Shown one piece after another: positions 1 through 10,376 of a DNA stretch of 64,000 nucleotides (position 1 is its first letter; each line of letters begins with the position of its first letter). Location of the stretch: the NCBI RefSeq assembly GCF_004359215.1, contig NC_090627.1, positions 828,550 through 892,549 on the forward strand. The letters run 5' to 3'. Both the position numbers and the translations under genes were made by a program. Below the pieces are notes generated by a model, which was given only the letters and a program-made list of their open reading frames with translations, had not been told where the DNA came from and did no database searches. The stretch comes from Bremia lactucae (lineage: Eukaryota > Oomycota > Peronosporomycetes > Peronosporales > Peronosporaceae).

Positions 1-118
1 CTCGAGAATCAATAATCCGTTTCGTTCAGGATTCCATTGCTAACGCAGTGGACCGACAGATAGGAATGCAGACAAACATGGAAGAGCAAATGCCCATTCA
101 TTTAAAATTAATGATCTA

Positions 119-890
119 GTGCTACTCTCTACGGTAAACTTATTTAAGCGTGTAGTCACTAATGTGGGTAGCAGTAAGCTATTGCTCAAGTTCATTGGGC
201 CTTTCCATGTACTGCATCGCAGAGACAATGCGTACACAATAAAATTGCCACGTAGGATGCGAACGCATCCTACGTTTTACGTTGGTCGGCTCCGCCCGTA
301 CCATCAGTATGCGGCTTCTTCCGAGGACGGATCTGACCACGCTTTTCAAGAATCCCTAAAAGACTGTGATCGCGAACCAGGTTTTCATGTTGAACTGGAG
401 TTTCTCATGCCGGTTCCGATTATCCTCGAAACTGCGATGAGCTGACGACAGCTCATCTCGAACAGCGTGATATTTCCGTTCGAACTGCAACATGGAGTAC
501 GCACTCTTCGAACGGTCTTCCAACAGCTCGATATGGTGAACCGGCACGGTCTGCTCCAACGATAGACGCTTGCCGCGCTCGTGGTCAAGTCTCTCCTCCA
601 AATCTTGGAGGAAGTGAAAAGTCTCTCCTCCAAATCATGGAGGAAGTGATCGAGTTTGTCGATTCTCGACATTAGATCCGACATACGGTTCGGATCTAAT
701 TTTCCCTCCTCCACCACAACCATTGGTGGACTCCCACGGTGGTCAACGTTTCCTTGTGGAACGTATCCAGAACCACCGTGATGTGAAGGGGCAGCGAACG
801 AGTTATCTTGTTCGCTGGCGTGGTTTTCCACCTTCACATGACAGCTGGGAGCCTTATTCTCAGCTGATTTTTGACGGTTAGGTCCTCGTT
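119..890 (+). pseudogene. Gypsy integrase C-terminal domain, linker and chromodomain (A1)
   Basis: The first frame (119-445) reads the integrase C-terminal fold, with the motifs KFIGPFHVLHRR and HPTFYVGRLRPYH. This region ties the integrase to DNA. A low-complexity linker follows with frame breaks. From about 737 a second frame reads QRFLVERI and YLVRWRGFPPSHDSWEP, a classic chromodomain; its aromatic and charged residues would recognise a chromatin mark and direct integration. The frame breaks between the two parts make this a pseudogene. The linker is overlapped on the other strand by a coiled-coil frame. Confidence 0.85.
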
Positions 891-1943
891 TGTTAGTGTG
901 ACGAGACCCATCAGATGAATCAGTAGGTCCATCGGAAAACACGCACCCCTGGCGCCTGTAAATCGATTGCAAAACGTCAATCGCATCCCGCATCTCAATA
1001 GAGATGCGAGCCCTTCCCCAGGGCGAAGAAAGGGAATAGACATCCTCTTTTACCCTCTTCGAGTTGTCTACACAATACGGACAGGGAACAACCCACGTGA
1101 GGCATGTAAGGCCTGCCTCACGTGGCAGCCGATTCAATTTATACTTTGCACCGGTTGGAGTTCGTTTCTCAAACTTAACGCAAATCGCGTTAATCATTGA
1201 AGCCAAGCTTTGCGTCCAATGTTTTTGACATTACGAATGAACGCGCTCCAGGCTTGCATAAGCTAGAACTTATATCGCTTATTGTTGCCACTAAACCATC
1301 GATGCTTAAAAAAAGCATCGAGATAAAAATCTTCCTCAGCGCGAGTTCTTCGCGCTGGGATCAAGGCCATGTAGCTTTGTCGCAATAAATAAGGGATATT
1401 TATTGTGAGGAGTAGTCTCTCCAGATAAGCTATTTGTTAGCTGTTCGGGCAAAAGCCACGGCTTCTTTTCAGGGGCGAGACGAGACATTTTATTGTCTTC
1501 ACTCCCCTGAGTGGTACCCACTGAAGCAGGGGTACCACAAGAACTCTTATTACGATGGCTTATGCCATCGTAATCACCTTACACAGAAACAGGCGCAGGT
1601 GACCGAAAGGGAGACGGAACGGGCGATAAGGAATCATCCTCATCGTCGGAACCAAACAGACTATTAACTCGTCTATCAGAATGACCCCTCTCTTTCGAAG
1701 GCTCATAGTCAGCCGCCTGACGTCTATCAGGCGATTGTTCTATCTCCCCGAGTCGGCCATTTCGTCCGACTCGCATTCGTACTCGACCACCAAAGAGGGG
1801 TCGTATTCACGTGTTGAATTACCACGTGCACTCGCAACATCCAGTGTTGTGCGAGTGGAATGTCGTTCCGTCTGCCGCAAGAGATAACAGTGCGTCACCC
1901 GCGGCTGCACGAACCGCAGCCGAAGGCGCAGCACTATCAACAC
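356..1943 (-). pseudogene. Opposite-strand accessory ORF of family-1 Gypsy (A1 copy, broken)
   Basis: Read on the minus strand from about 1943 down to 356, four open pieces follow one another: an acidic SP-rich part (ending PSPFRSPAPV, 1579-1943), a part with LAPEKKPWLLPEQL (1336-1521), a part with FEKRTPTGAKYK and CPYC (385-1206), and a coiled-coil part (356-601) with ERLDHERGKRLSLEQT. The pieces align with minus-strand frames in the copies at 31513-32202 and 49400-50501, and in related elements at 4058-5206 and 11541-12605. I do not recognise the protein. Several frame breaks separate the pieces. It could be a chance shadow of pol in the linker, but more than 1 kb lies beyond the end of pol. 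Confidence 0.55.
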
Positions 1944-2059
1944 CCCGCATGAGTTAAATCTTCATGCGATGGAATTTAAAATGATGGTTCTGACCAATCA
2001 ACATCATCTGGTCACATAGTGACCACTCCATCCAATGACAGTCAGAGTGATTGTCGTTT

Positions 2060-2071
2060 AAGGAGGGGTGA
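2060..2071 (+). promoter_or_regulatory. Polypurine tract
   Basis: AAGGAGGGGTGA lies directly against the first base of the 3' LTR, where plus-strand DNA synthesis of an LTR retrotransposon is primed. Confidence 0.6.
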
Positions 2072-2518
2072 TGTAACGGGGTGTATCGTTTCATGAAATT
2101 AACACTTAAAGGTTGTTACTTAATATATTATCTAAAAGATAGATAATATTTGGAGGATATTACTTTCTATAGTAATGTTCAGAACTCTTATCCATCAATA
2201 GGTATAGACCGTTATATCTTTTATCCCGCAGACTAATCAGCTGTAAACGTAAACAGAGAGATACAGATAAGATAAGGTAAGAATTCAATTGCATGTTTAG
2301 TGTTAGATTATAATTAAGTTAGCATTTACAAGATAGATAGAAGAGATACTTAATTATATTAATACAGTTTTCATTTAACCCTCTTTAAGCTAGTTACCTT
2401 AAAAAGAGATCTCCCTCTGCACGAACTAGTGTTCGTGAAATAACGTAAGGCCACTCGCAACTGAAGCAGTGCGAAGTGGACTTGTACTGAAGCATTACTA
2501 GTCGTAGTGCCCGTTACA
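2072..2518 (+). repeat. 3' LTR, type A (447 bp)
   Basis: It starts TGTAACGGGGTGTATCG and ends GTAGTGCCCGTTACA, so the ends form a short inverted repeat. The same LTR is seen at 23403-23845, 26871-27308 and 43787-44224, and truncated at 50507-50894. The other copies fix both boundaries because a primer binding site follows them. Confidence 0.9.
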
Positions 2519-2985
2519 AAAGAAACATTTTTACCGAAAAAACAGTTAAAAGTCGTCCGTATATTTATCGTTAGCACACCTATACCTACTCGGCTTTGGC
2601 TAAGATATTCTACAGCTTTTACTTTTCAATCTGAATTTTGTTTCAGTTTTTATATTTCTGATTTTTATTTCTAGCCCTAGGGCTTATCTGTGCTCAACGA
2701 TACCCGTTGACGTACCACGCAATCGTGAAGGCTTTCATACATTGACTTTCCATATCGACGCGTTGGCCTTCGTGGCACTCGGGGTGGGTGTGGTCATCGC
2801 ATTCCTTTTGGAGGTCTCTATTACTGCTAGAGGTGAAGCTTATGCGTCACGGAGCAGTGGGTCAAGTTGCTTGTGGGCCATATGGGGTAAGTTCGTCTGG
2901 CGATTCGGGATGAACCGAATCCAAAGACGCGTACCAATCTTGCCTGAAGGCTCAAACATCGATTAAATGGTTGCTCGAGGCCAAA
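2519..2985. other. No gene recognised
   Basis: The stretch is AT-rich at its left and GC-richer from about 2690. A 74-codon frame at 2742-2966 (+) has a hydrophobic stretch near its start but matches nothing I recognise and has no repeat partner in the window. It is probably flanking or old transposon DNA. Confidence 0.4.
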
Positions 2986-3233
2986 AATCAAAGCGACTGA
3001 TGTTGATCTACGCGCTTATCATCTAATATACGCGTTTCTTGTGACCCGTACCGTGCTAGCTACGTTTGAGCTCGAGCTGACAGGTGGAAGGTATGTTCTA
3101 AGACTTTATAATCAAAGCGACTGCTGTTGACCGACGCGTTTATCATCTAATATACGCGTTTCTTGTGACCCGTACCGTGCTAGCTACGTTCGAGCTCGAG
3201 CTGACAGGTGAAATGTATGTTCTAAGATTTTAT
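2986..3233 (+). repeat. 124-bp direct tandem repeat, two copies
   Basis: The unit starting AATCAAAGCGACTG at 2986 is repeated at 3110. Both units share the core TATACGCGTTTCTTGTGACC and end in a TATGTTCTAAGA-type sequence. A handful of substitutions separate them (for example GATGTTGATC against GCTGTTGACC). It abuts the LTR remnant at 3225-3577. Confidence 0.85.
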
Positions 3234-3577
3234 AATAGAAAATAAGTAAAAAAAAAAGTATTAAAATGACAAGATCCCCCGTTACGATCTTCTATCTAAA
3301 ACTGACATTATTATATTAATGACTGACTATATATATATAAAGCCCCTACTTGCGCACCGCACAATCGTGTCTTGCGATGATTGGCGGGATTTATTTAAAA
3401 TTAATTTAACGATCAATAAAACCTAAGTCTTATTGCACAAAATTGGATATTGGAACTATTTAGTCAAAATTGTAAAAATAAGAATTTGTACTTGTTTACT
3501 AATCTCTACTTATTGAAAAAAAAATTATTTTTCCTTTTATAAAGAATAATAATTATGCAACGGGATGCCCTGTTACA
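3225..3577 (-). repeat. LTR type B, minus orientation, truncated
   Basis: The reverse complement starts TGTAACAGGGCATCCCG at 3577. It aligns along its length with the minus LTR at 6900-7406 and the plus LTRs at 23019-23402 and 60925-61422. Shared landmarks are the TTTGGTAATATTG-type block, the GTGCGCAAGTAGG block and the AGATCGTTA block. The outer end is missing or replaced by the tandem repeat. By orientation it would be the 3' LTR of the minus-strand element that ends at 7406. Confidence 0.7.
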
Positions 3578-4057
3578 CCACGCTCCCTACACAGTAGCAA
3601 TAGTGACTAATGTGAAGTGACAGAGATAAATTATTACGTCTTTCACAGTATATCGGTTTTGCATTATTGGTTTCTTATTTAAAACTCCAGTTTTATTGCA
3701 GAATTGATTTTTTTCAAAAATCAATTCGCTTGCGCATGGTATTGAAACCCGTGCGCGTCGCCTGTGAGGACGAATCGACCGGGGTCATGTCCAATAAACC
3801 TACGGGCTCTAACGTGACCCCTAAAGAAGTGATGATGAAGTTGTTTGACACACACGTTAGATCCTTTTGGTGCGAAGTCAACTTGTGATGATGCTATGGA
3901 CGACGATAACTCTGGTGATGTCAGAATGCATCACCAGGAGCGTAGTGATTGTAAGGGTCACTTAGGTAAGCTTCCATTTGGTGGTGCTAGTATGCATCAG
4001 TAGAGACAGAGTGATTACTACGGATCACTCCGAGAGTAATGTAAGTGTTAACGTTAC

Positions 4058-5206
4058 ATGATTTTGCTACGGCTTACTCCCGAAAAGAAGCTTTGGTCTC
4101 TCTCTAAGGGCAACCTAATTCGTTGGCTTGGTATGACAAAGGATCGATACCATATTTCGTTATTCGACTCATCCAGGCTCACAATCGTGGCTCACAATCG
4201 TGACGAGGACGAACCGAAATTCTTCATCGACGCCTTTTTTGGCATCGGTGGTGCACATGTAAGCGGGCAAAAGATGTCACTCCATTGTCCAAGCTTGGGA
4301 ATTATTCGTACAGAAGTGCAAAGCATAGGCCGTGAGGCCTAGCTTGACGTACCTGATGCTTTCCGTGAACGATTGGAAAAACGGACGGTAGTCGTAACAC
4401 GCTACAAGCTGCACCCTTTTCTTAGTGAGCCAGGGCCTCTCGTAGAAGGACTTATGACAATGCTGTTTTAAAGTACAGATCATGCCCCTGATTAGGAAGT
4501 TCATCACACACCGTATTATGTTGCCGAATCGTGGAACTACTGATAAAATACTTAGGCTAATTTATACGATGCTATGCAAACAATTGAACCTATTTGGGCC
4601 ATCGCCATCGAACGAGATGACTCGTTCAAACCCCTTTCGCCTCATTGTGGCTCAAGAAGCGATCAACTAGGAAACTTTTTCACCACTCGAACCCTTCAAT
4701 GGATGTGTAGAGGGGTGAAATCGGGTTCGCCTCGTTCGCCGAACCGAAACAACATCGCGACATGGGTCACGTCCATTATTATATATGGAAAGACATTGAT
4801 CACAAGCGATCCCGTCGGCGCAATTAGCAGTGATGGCCGACAATGTTACTCGTGATCAGTTGAAAAATGTGCCCAAGCTGCGGTTGATCAACTGGCGAAT
4901 AAAAAACCACATCAGTCCCTTCAAAACGAGCCGGTGACAGCTCGCGAAATGATCACATCCTTCGAGAATATAGTGGAACATCTGGTTCGTTAAATTGAGA
5001 ATCTGTCTCGATACTATCATGCTATGGCTCAGGTCCATCAGGCTTTAGCAGACGCCTTAGACCTATCTGGTGTGATTCGCAATCGAAATAGCCTCGTATT
5101 GATAGTACGGGCGGAGATGCCCGACATTAAGCGAAGAATGCGTACGCATCCTACAATGCAGCTCGATCTTGGACGTATTGCCTTCGCGATGTCGTACACG
5201 AGATAG
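4058..5206 (+). pseudogene. Opposite-strand accessory ORF of type-B Gypsy (minus element)
   Basis: The best piece, 4058-4342, reads TPEKKLWSLSKGN, then DEPKFFIDAFFGIGG and VQSIGREA up to a stop. After it come DAFRERLEKRTVV, a damaged middle, and from about 4860 a part with AAVDQLANEKPHQSLQ and ALADALDLSGVIRNRN. The same order of blocks is found on the minus strand of the plus-oriented element at 11541-12720 (VQSIGREVWLVKLDAFRDQF, DQLKNCAQVAVDHLANE, GVIRNRKK). Because the host element points the other way, this is again opposite to pol. Function unknown. Confidence 0.55.
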
Positions 5207-5268
5207 GCCGATATACATGAGCTATAATTTATCCTGCACACATTCGTCACTAGGTTTGCCGTAGACAA
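5038..5268 (-). pseudogene. Integrase C-terminal relic, minus strand
   Basis: The minus strand reads LVTNVCRINYSS followed by a frame-shifted version of the integrase C-terminal domain. It parallels the plus copy at 11555-11740 (MTNVGSNKY) and the intact form at 49294-49480 (NVGSSKLLPKFIG). It confirms the orientation of the 3578-5280 segment. Confidence 0.55.
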
Positions 5269-5289
5269 TAGGACTAGATCTAGTTGTCC

Positions 5290-5740
5290 ACCGCATCAGC
5301 AATGTAATCCTGTATGATATGGAGATCTCTGCATCTCTTGCCACATGAAATCTGCTGAATATGCCACTGGAAGCAGTAACATATATCCCGTAGTACCGAT
5401 TATGACGTAGTGAGATGATGCCGTTAGGGTGGCGCGAGAAACGTTCAGGGTAATATTGGCTTGGAGGTAGAAGTAGGAGATGCAAGCGAATGACCGTGAT
5501 ATGACACAAGCGATTCAAATAAATATTTTTGCTGCCAGTAAATTACGCTTTGTTTTCAACATAATTGCCCGAGAAACACGCATAGTCTCACATAGATGCA
5601 CGCGCTGCAACTGCACCGTGTTACACAGCTTTACTTTATGGCTCTTTGGTGCCCTTGAACAGCCCTTTTGCACTTCGAACAAGCTTACAACACAAACTTG
5701 CTTAAACTACGATTGCAAGCGATGACTTAGTACTCAGTCT
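5290..5740. other. Transition stretch, no gene recognised
   Basis: Between the Gypsy integrase relic and the Copia remnant. A 98-codon minus frame (5222-5518) and an 81-codon plus frame (5480-5725) match nothing I recognise. It may be decayed upstream Copia sequence. Confidence 0.35.
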
Positions 5741-5763
5741 GCCCAGTGGATACAATCTGATGG

Positions 5764-6540
5764 TGCAACAGATGGACATCAAAACAGCTTTCTTAACGGA
5801 CATCTTGACGACGAAATTTATATGACGCAGCCTGACGGATGCGTTGATGAGGTCCACCCAAACTTTGTCTTTCAGCTGAAATATTATCGCTATGATTTAA
5901 AGCAATCACAGCGAATACGGACTGCTCGAGATGAAGTTCAAGAAGTGTAACGCCGACCGCTGTATCTATGCAAGTGGAATAAGAGATGATATTTGTGGCA
6001 CTTTACGTTGACTACCTGGTGCTTGCGTCCAACAACGACGGGCTGCCATAGCAACGATTCGAAATACGGACCTCGATCGACTCAAGTTGTTGAGGATGGA
6101 AATTGAACAAGAAGCTCTAAGTTGTAAGGCGTCTGTCTGCCACATTAAGTTCGCGAACGTCCATCAACGAAGCTTCGTATGGGGATCAGCAATCTCGTCA
6201 AGACTCTAGAAGATCCAGGACTTAAATTGACTAAGGCTATGTGAGATGGAGGATGTGACCACGAAGAATCATGGTGAGGTGCTGTATCGCAGTGCTGTCG
6301 GCTGTCGGCTGTCTCATGCACCGTATGGTTAGGACTCGGTCGGGCCTTGCAGCTGCAATGGGAGCACTCAGTCAGTTTGCGTCAGACACATCGGCAGGCA
6401 CTCGAAACGATTTTTCCATTTGTGCAGAGGACGAAGAGATACGGTATCGATTTTCGAGTTCGGAATAAAAAAGGATTCAAGGTTTCTCAGACGCGGATTG
6501 GCGGGCGATGTCGAAAGTAGACGATGTCTCCGTGGACAAT
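5764..6540 (+). pseudogene. Ty1/Copia reverse transcriptase / RNase H remnant
   Basis: The plus strand reads QMDIKTAFLNGHLDDEIY with QPDG (5766 on), the conserved Copia RT block before the active site. ALYVDYLVLAS (about 5996-6030) corresponds to the YVDD active site with the second D replaced by Y. AVGCLMHRMVRTR and AAMGALSQFASD (about 6290-6395) match the Copia RT-RNase H region, and GLAGDVESRR (about 6500) the RNase H DW(A)GD motif. Several frameshifts separate the blocks. It sits inside a minus-strand Gypsy between the integrase end and the gag start. Confidence 0.75.
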
Positions 6541-6635
6541 CCGTAAGCAGCATTTACATGTTCCTATCTCAACAGTTTCAATTGTTGAGAGCCTTGCTGG
6601 TGAAACAATGCTACTTTCTTTCGGGTCGGCTCGAG

Positions 6636-6848
6636 TTAGTGTGGTATGGACTCCACTATGGCCACATGCTGTTCATCTCTCCCCAGAGTGTACAGCATGG
6701 CGCCAACGGTTGGCCCACCTACGACCAAACTCATTCGTTCGATTGCTCTCCATTGAAGGTAACTCAAATGAGTAAACCCTTTACGCGTTGCGTTATAGCC
6801 TTCTTGAGGGGGTGGAAAGCTCCGTCTTTCTTCATCCAACATGTCCAT
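6636..6848 (-). pseudogene. Gag N-terminus of minus-strand type-B Gypsy
   Basis: The minus frame opens with MDMLDEER at 6848, followed by LQWRAIERMSLVVG. It parallels the family-1 gag openings at 23893 (MDMSDDKG) and 27359 (MDMLDDNGN), which also follow the 5' LTR by about 50 bp. About 70 residues remain before the sequence turns into the Copia remnant near 6620. Confidence 0.7.
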
Positions 6849-6886
6849 GTTGGATGAAACGTGCGTAGATCGTTGAACGGTCTACG

Positions 6887-6897
6887 AAGTGCTACCA
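6887..6897 (-). promoter_or_regulatory. tRNA primer binding site
   Basis: The minus strand reads TGGTAGCACTT two bases inside the 5' LTR. The same sequence follows the 5' LTRs of the other families. Confidence 0.75.
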
Positions 6898-6899
6898 GG

Positions 6900-7406
6900 T
6901 GGGATGGAACACCTTTCATTAGTACTGATGAACACTCGTTAACCTTACACTGGTTATAGTGTAGGTGATGTGCCTCAAAACTTCACGTACACAAAGTTAC
7001 AGAGGAGATTTCTCTGCAGCTAAGGGTCTTTAGCTTAAGGTCTACACACAGGCTTTAAAATAGAGAAAAGTAAAACTTATTAATATAGTCTCCTACGTAA
7101 CGATCTTTTATCTAATACTGAACTTATTATATTAATGACTAAGTAGGTATGGCACCTCCTTGCGCTCCGCACAATAGTGTCTAATAACATTTGCCGGGGT
7201 TGATTTAGACTTACATCAACCAATTAATAGAGCTAATGTCTTATTGCATCAAAATTATCAATTTTGGTAATATGTAAACCATTTAAGTCATAATTAATAT
7301 ATATGATAATTCTGTACTTCTTCATTTATTTCCTCTTCTAAAAAATATTAATTACTTTTCCTCTTATAAAAAAAAAAATACTTATGTAACGGGACACTCC
7401 GTTACG
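6900..7406 (-). repeat. 5' LTR, type B, minus orientation
   Basis: On the minus strand it begins near 7406 with a GTAACGGAGTGTCCCG-type start and ends CCATCCCA at 6900, two bases before the primer binding site. It carries the same internal blocks as the LTRs at 23019-23402 and 60925-61422. The next bases to the right (7407-7480) are not recognised. Confidence 0.75.
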
Positions 7407-7479
7407 GTGCCCTGTTACCCTCACATTAATAGCTATATGAAAGCTACTGAATCAGCTTCACTTTTTCAATCGACATGAT

Positions 7480-8610
7480 AGAGCAGGTGACTTATCGCAT
7501 GATTTTTGGGATGAGGTCATACGGACTCTCCATACCTAGCACTGGAAAATTCTCTTCACAAGAGAAGGCTATTAAATTGAAGGCAAGTTCTACTTGAACT
7601 CCCTCAGACTTTACGAGCGCGCCGTTCGCTAAACGAACGGTCGCATCGTCTCACTTGCCATCCTTGCAAATCGGCTCAAGCACCGCCGGTCTCTGTCCTA
7701 GAACCGCGACTTAAACAAAATTCTGAAATGCACTTGAATCGACGAAAAGGTTCATGATATGGTAATAGCCTCGTACTCGAGCGCTATAATCAGCAAGGTT
7801 GAAGCCCGAAATTTCGAGACCTCAGATACTATGCTACTTATTAGATCGATAACTCTGAAATTAAAGGTAGCTTCAGAGTCCGCGTCAGTAGGACACCCCA
7901 CCCCTCCTGCGCTCCTGCATTTCTCGACCCCTCAGTGAACGATGCAGAGATCATGCGGCGAACAGCCGAACCGTTGGACCCTTCTTCTCGCATGCTGGTT
8001 CTTGCCATCGCACTTTGGGAAAGAGTCCTCTTGCTGGCCGTCTTCGCCCCAGCAGGAACCCTGGCATAGCAGCAAGCCATCATATGGCTGCAATTGCCGC
8101 ATTTAAAGCGGAACAATGTCTGGATTGCAAACTCCATGTTGTGGCATCTGACCTCTCGGCCGACACCTTATACCAAGCCGTCGCTAAGGCACTGTTGAAG
8201 GATTGCTCGTTATTTAAGGCGATTTAAATTGCCTCTTCCACCGTCGACGGCACCTGTCTAAAAAGGACCTGTCGCGATGGGCCGTGCTGTTGTCTATTCA
8301 TAAACGTGGGCACGTTCTTTGGCTTCCGGAATCGGACCTACGGTAATGTATGCCGACAGCGAGCGTATATCCTGTACAACTCTTGCAATGATCGCTTCGC
8401 ATGTCGCGCCCCAAAGAAGCGCGTCTGAAGCAACACCTCGTTATTCGGCGGCTGGCGAATCTTTCCTTACGGATTGCTAATCCAGGAAAAGTCTTTCCGT
8501 CTACCATAAGCAACGAGTAAGCCCTCTCTGAGGCTTAACCGCGCGGAGTGCGACATGGCCAATGACACCATCCGCTTGTCGTCTTCGATGAGCTGCGCTG
8601 CGCTACACCG
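7480..8610 (-). pseudogene. Family-2 Gypsy gag and protease fragment, minus strand
   Basis: Read on the minus strand, 8610 to 8140 aligns with the family-2 gag at 14480-14940. From 8137 the frame FRFKCGNCSHMMACC is a damaged CCHC zinc knuckle that the long family-2 copy lacks. 7985-7850 matches the gag end (TEGS motif). 7840-7485 matches the family-2 protease region at 15060-15380, including the GTTCGTTTAGCGAAC block. Stops and frame shifts are frequent. It ends at 8610-8620, where a plus-strand family-1 element begins. Confidence 0.75.
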
Positions 8611-8864
8611 CATTTCTCCATGGTGTAGTGCCCACGCCCAGTACCTAAGAAATACTGAGCGAAACAATTTACCTCCCGCTAGGGGCATAGGATGACGCGG
8701 ATCCGACGCTGTTGCGAATCGCGAGGCGAATCGTAAATAGGGTCGAGGTCATTTTGTAGGTGCGGAGCGCTTAACTGATTCAGCGACGTCAAAATGAATG
8801 TGCAGGCATTTGGACGAAAGCTGCTCCTCACACGCAAACATTGTGTGTCACTGCCTCAGGTGAT

Positions 8865-9223
8865 GAGATGAATCTGATCACCCTGAAAATAAAAGTGTCA
8901 AATAAATTTCCACCTAAGTCCCTAGTCGATTGTGGGGCGTCGAACAATTTTGTAAGACGCTAATCGCTAGAAGATCGCAGACTCACAGTTTTGAGCGCGA
9001 TATTCCTCTAACGAGGGTGACAATGCGCATAGTAACAGGTGCATCTGAAACAATAAAGAAACGTGTAACTTGTATCCAATACACGTTAAAGGGTAAACAG
9101 TACGATGATGTTTTCATCGTACTCGATTTGGATGACAAATTGGATGTCATCCTTGGATTACCATGGTACGAGCTATGTATAAATTTGCAGCATCAAGCCG
9201 TGACGATGCCTGTCTCCTGTTAA
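8865..9223 (+). pseudogene. Gypsy aspartic protease (type-B copy)
   Basis: The plus strand reads LVDCGASNNFVRR near 8920 (one frame), then SFERDIPLTRVTMR and IVLDLDDKLDVILGLPWYE (8930-9223). This is a retropepsin: the catalytic D is followed by CG instead of the usual SG/TG, and DVILGLPW is the conserved second half. A stop after VRR and a frame shift break it. The same DCGAS is present at 45504 and near 28066. Confidence 0.8.
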
Positions 9224-9639
9224 TTAGATGGCCACCTGAAGAACGTCTTGGAGAGTCTACAAGCGTGTGGATGTCCGAGTGAGTGCGATGCCCTCACTTG
9301 TCGCTCGATCGTTTGTGTGTGAATAACCCCACACTGTGAATTTAGATCCTGACGGCGTGCACGACAGTTCTTGCGTGATCTGCCTAGTGGCAAAGTCAAG
9401 CATATCTGCGTACTTCTCACAGATGACAAGTACGTGGCTGATATTCGATCGGCAATAGTATCCCGAGACGAACGGGTTTTCTGCAGCTCATCGATGGACG
9501 AAAGCGACCTTGATGAGAAGACTCGGATTAGAAGTTTAGTCCCAATCTTGGCAGCCTTTAAAGACAAATTCTTTATATAAGGATTTTATCGAATATAAGT
9601 GAGAATTCCCTGAATCCGTACCGTGCGAGCTGCGTAAGA

Positions 9640-10330
9640 AAAAAAGGCACTCGACACGAAATCGACCTAATTCCAGGTTTGAAATACTGTGTCATGAAGC
9701 AGCAGCCCTTGCCTCGTGGATAAGTATTAGTGATCGACAAATTATTTGCAGATCGCTTAGCAACGGGTCATGTGAGGGGGTCAGCCTCCCCCACATGACT
9801 CAACGACCTTCTGTGTGCTTAATGCAACATGAAGATTGCGGATTGTGCATGCGTTCAATAAATTGATCGCTGCAACGGTACCGGCTCAAACGCCGATACC
9901 ACGAAATGTCGTAATCGTTGATGGTATGTCAAAGAGTATTATCTTTTCGTCAATGGATCTGATGAATGGATTCTATCATATCCTTTTGCGTACAGGATAT
10001 CCCGCTCACAGCAGTAAATACCCGAAGCGGGATGTTATGGGAGTGGCTAGTTATGCAATAGGGGCTTAGTAATGCCCCTGCCACATCTAACAGATTTGTG
10101 ACTAATCTGTCGAAATCGGTGCAGGATTTCGCACTGAGCTATTTTAACGATGTTTTTGTTCATAGCAGAGCCACGAACGGAAAGGCGGATGTTCGTACCA
10201 TGTTCGACACGTTACACTTATGGGTAAGCATAAGTTGTTTGCAAATTTCAAAAGGTATATATCTGCTGTTAGCGAAATATCTCATGAATTGCCTTAGGAA
10301 TCCATCCCAACAATCCTTGAAAGGATTATC
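9640..10330 (+). pseudogene. Gypsy reverse transcriptase (type-B copy), RNase H missing
   Basis: MRIVHAFNKLIAATVPAQTP at 9836 and SSMDLMNGFYHILL are RT blocks. SYFNDVFVHSRA (about 10138) is the active site with YFDD changed to YFND. Shortly after, the sequence passes to a stretch resembling the RH-INT junction at 30190-30290, so the end of RT and all of RNase H are deleted. Stops occur throughout. Confidence 0.8.
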
Positions 10331-10376
10331 AACATTGTATCGATCCTCAACAGATTGATACACATTACGCAATGGG

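Larger units (their letters stand above)
1..2518 (+). mobile_element. Family-1 Gypsy chromovirus, 3' part only (copy A1)
   Basis: This is the right-hand end of a Ty3/Gypsy element whose 5' part lies outside the window. In order it holds the integrase C-terminal domain, a linker, a chromodomain, a 1.1 kb 3' region carrying an opposite-strand reading frame, a polypurine tract (2060-2071) and the 3' LTR (2072-2518). The same order recurs in the copies at 26871-32229 and 43787-50894. The chromodomain places it among the chromoviruses. The pol frame is interrupted, so the copy is inactive. Confidence 0.9.
3578..5280 (-). mobile_element. 3' region of a minus-strand family-1 (type B) Gypsy
   Basis: The segment next to the LTR matches, in reverse, the end of the plus element at 13300-13477 (CACTTCACAT and GTGACT blocks). 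Further right on the minus strand are a broken chromodomain (4580-4690, TSHLVRWRW) and the end of integrase (5038-5268). The plus strand carries the accessory reading frame. Pol upstream of the integrase end is missing; the sequence passes into a Copia remnant. Confidence 0.7.
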
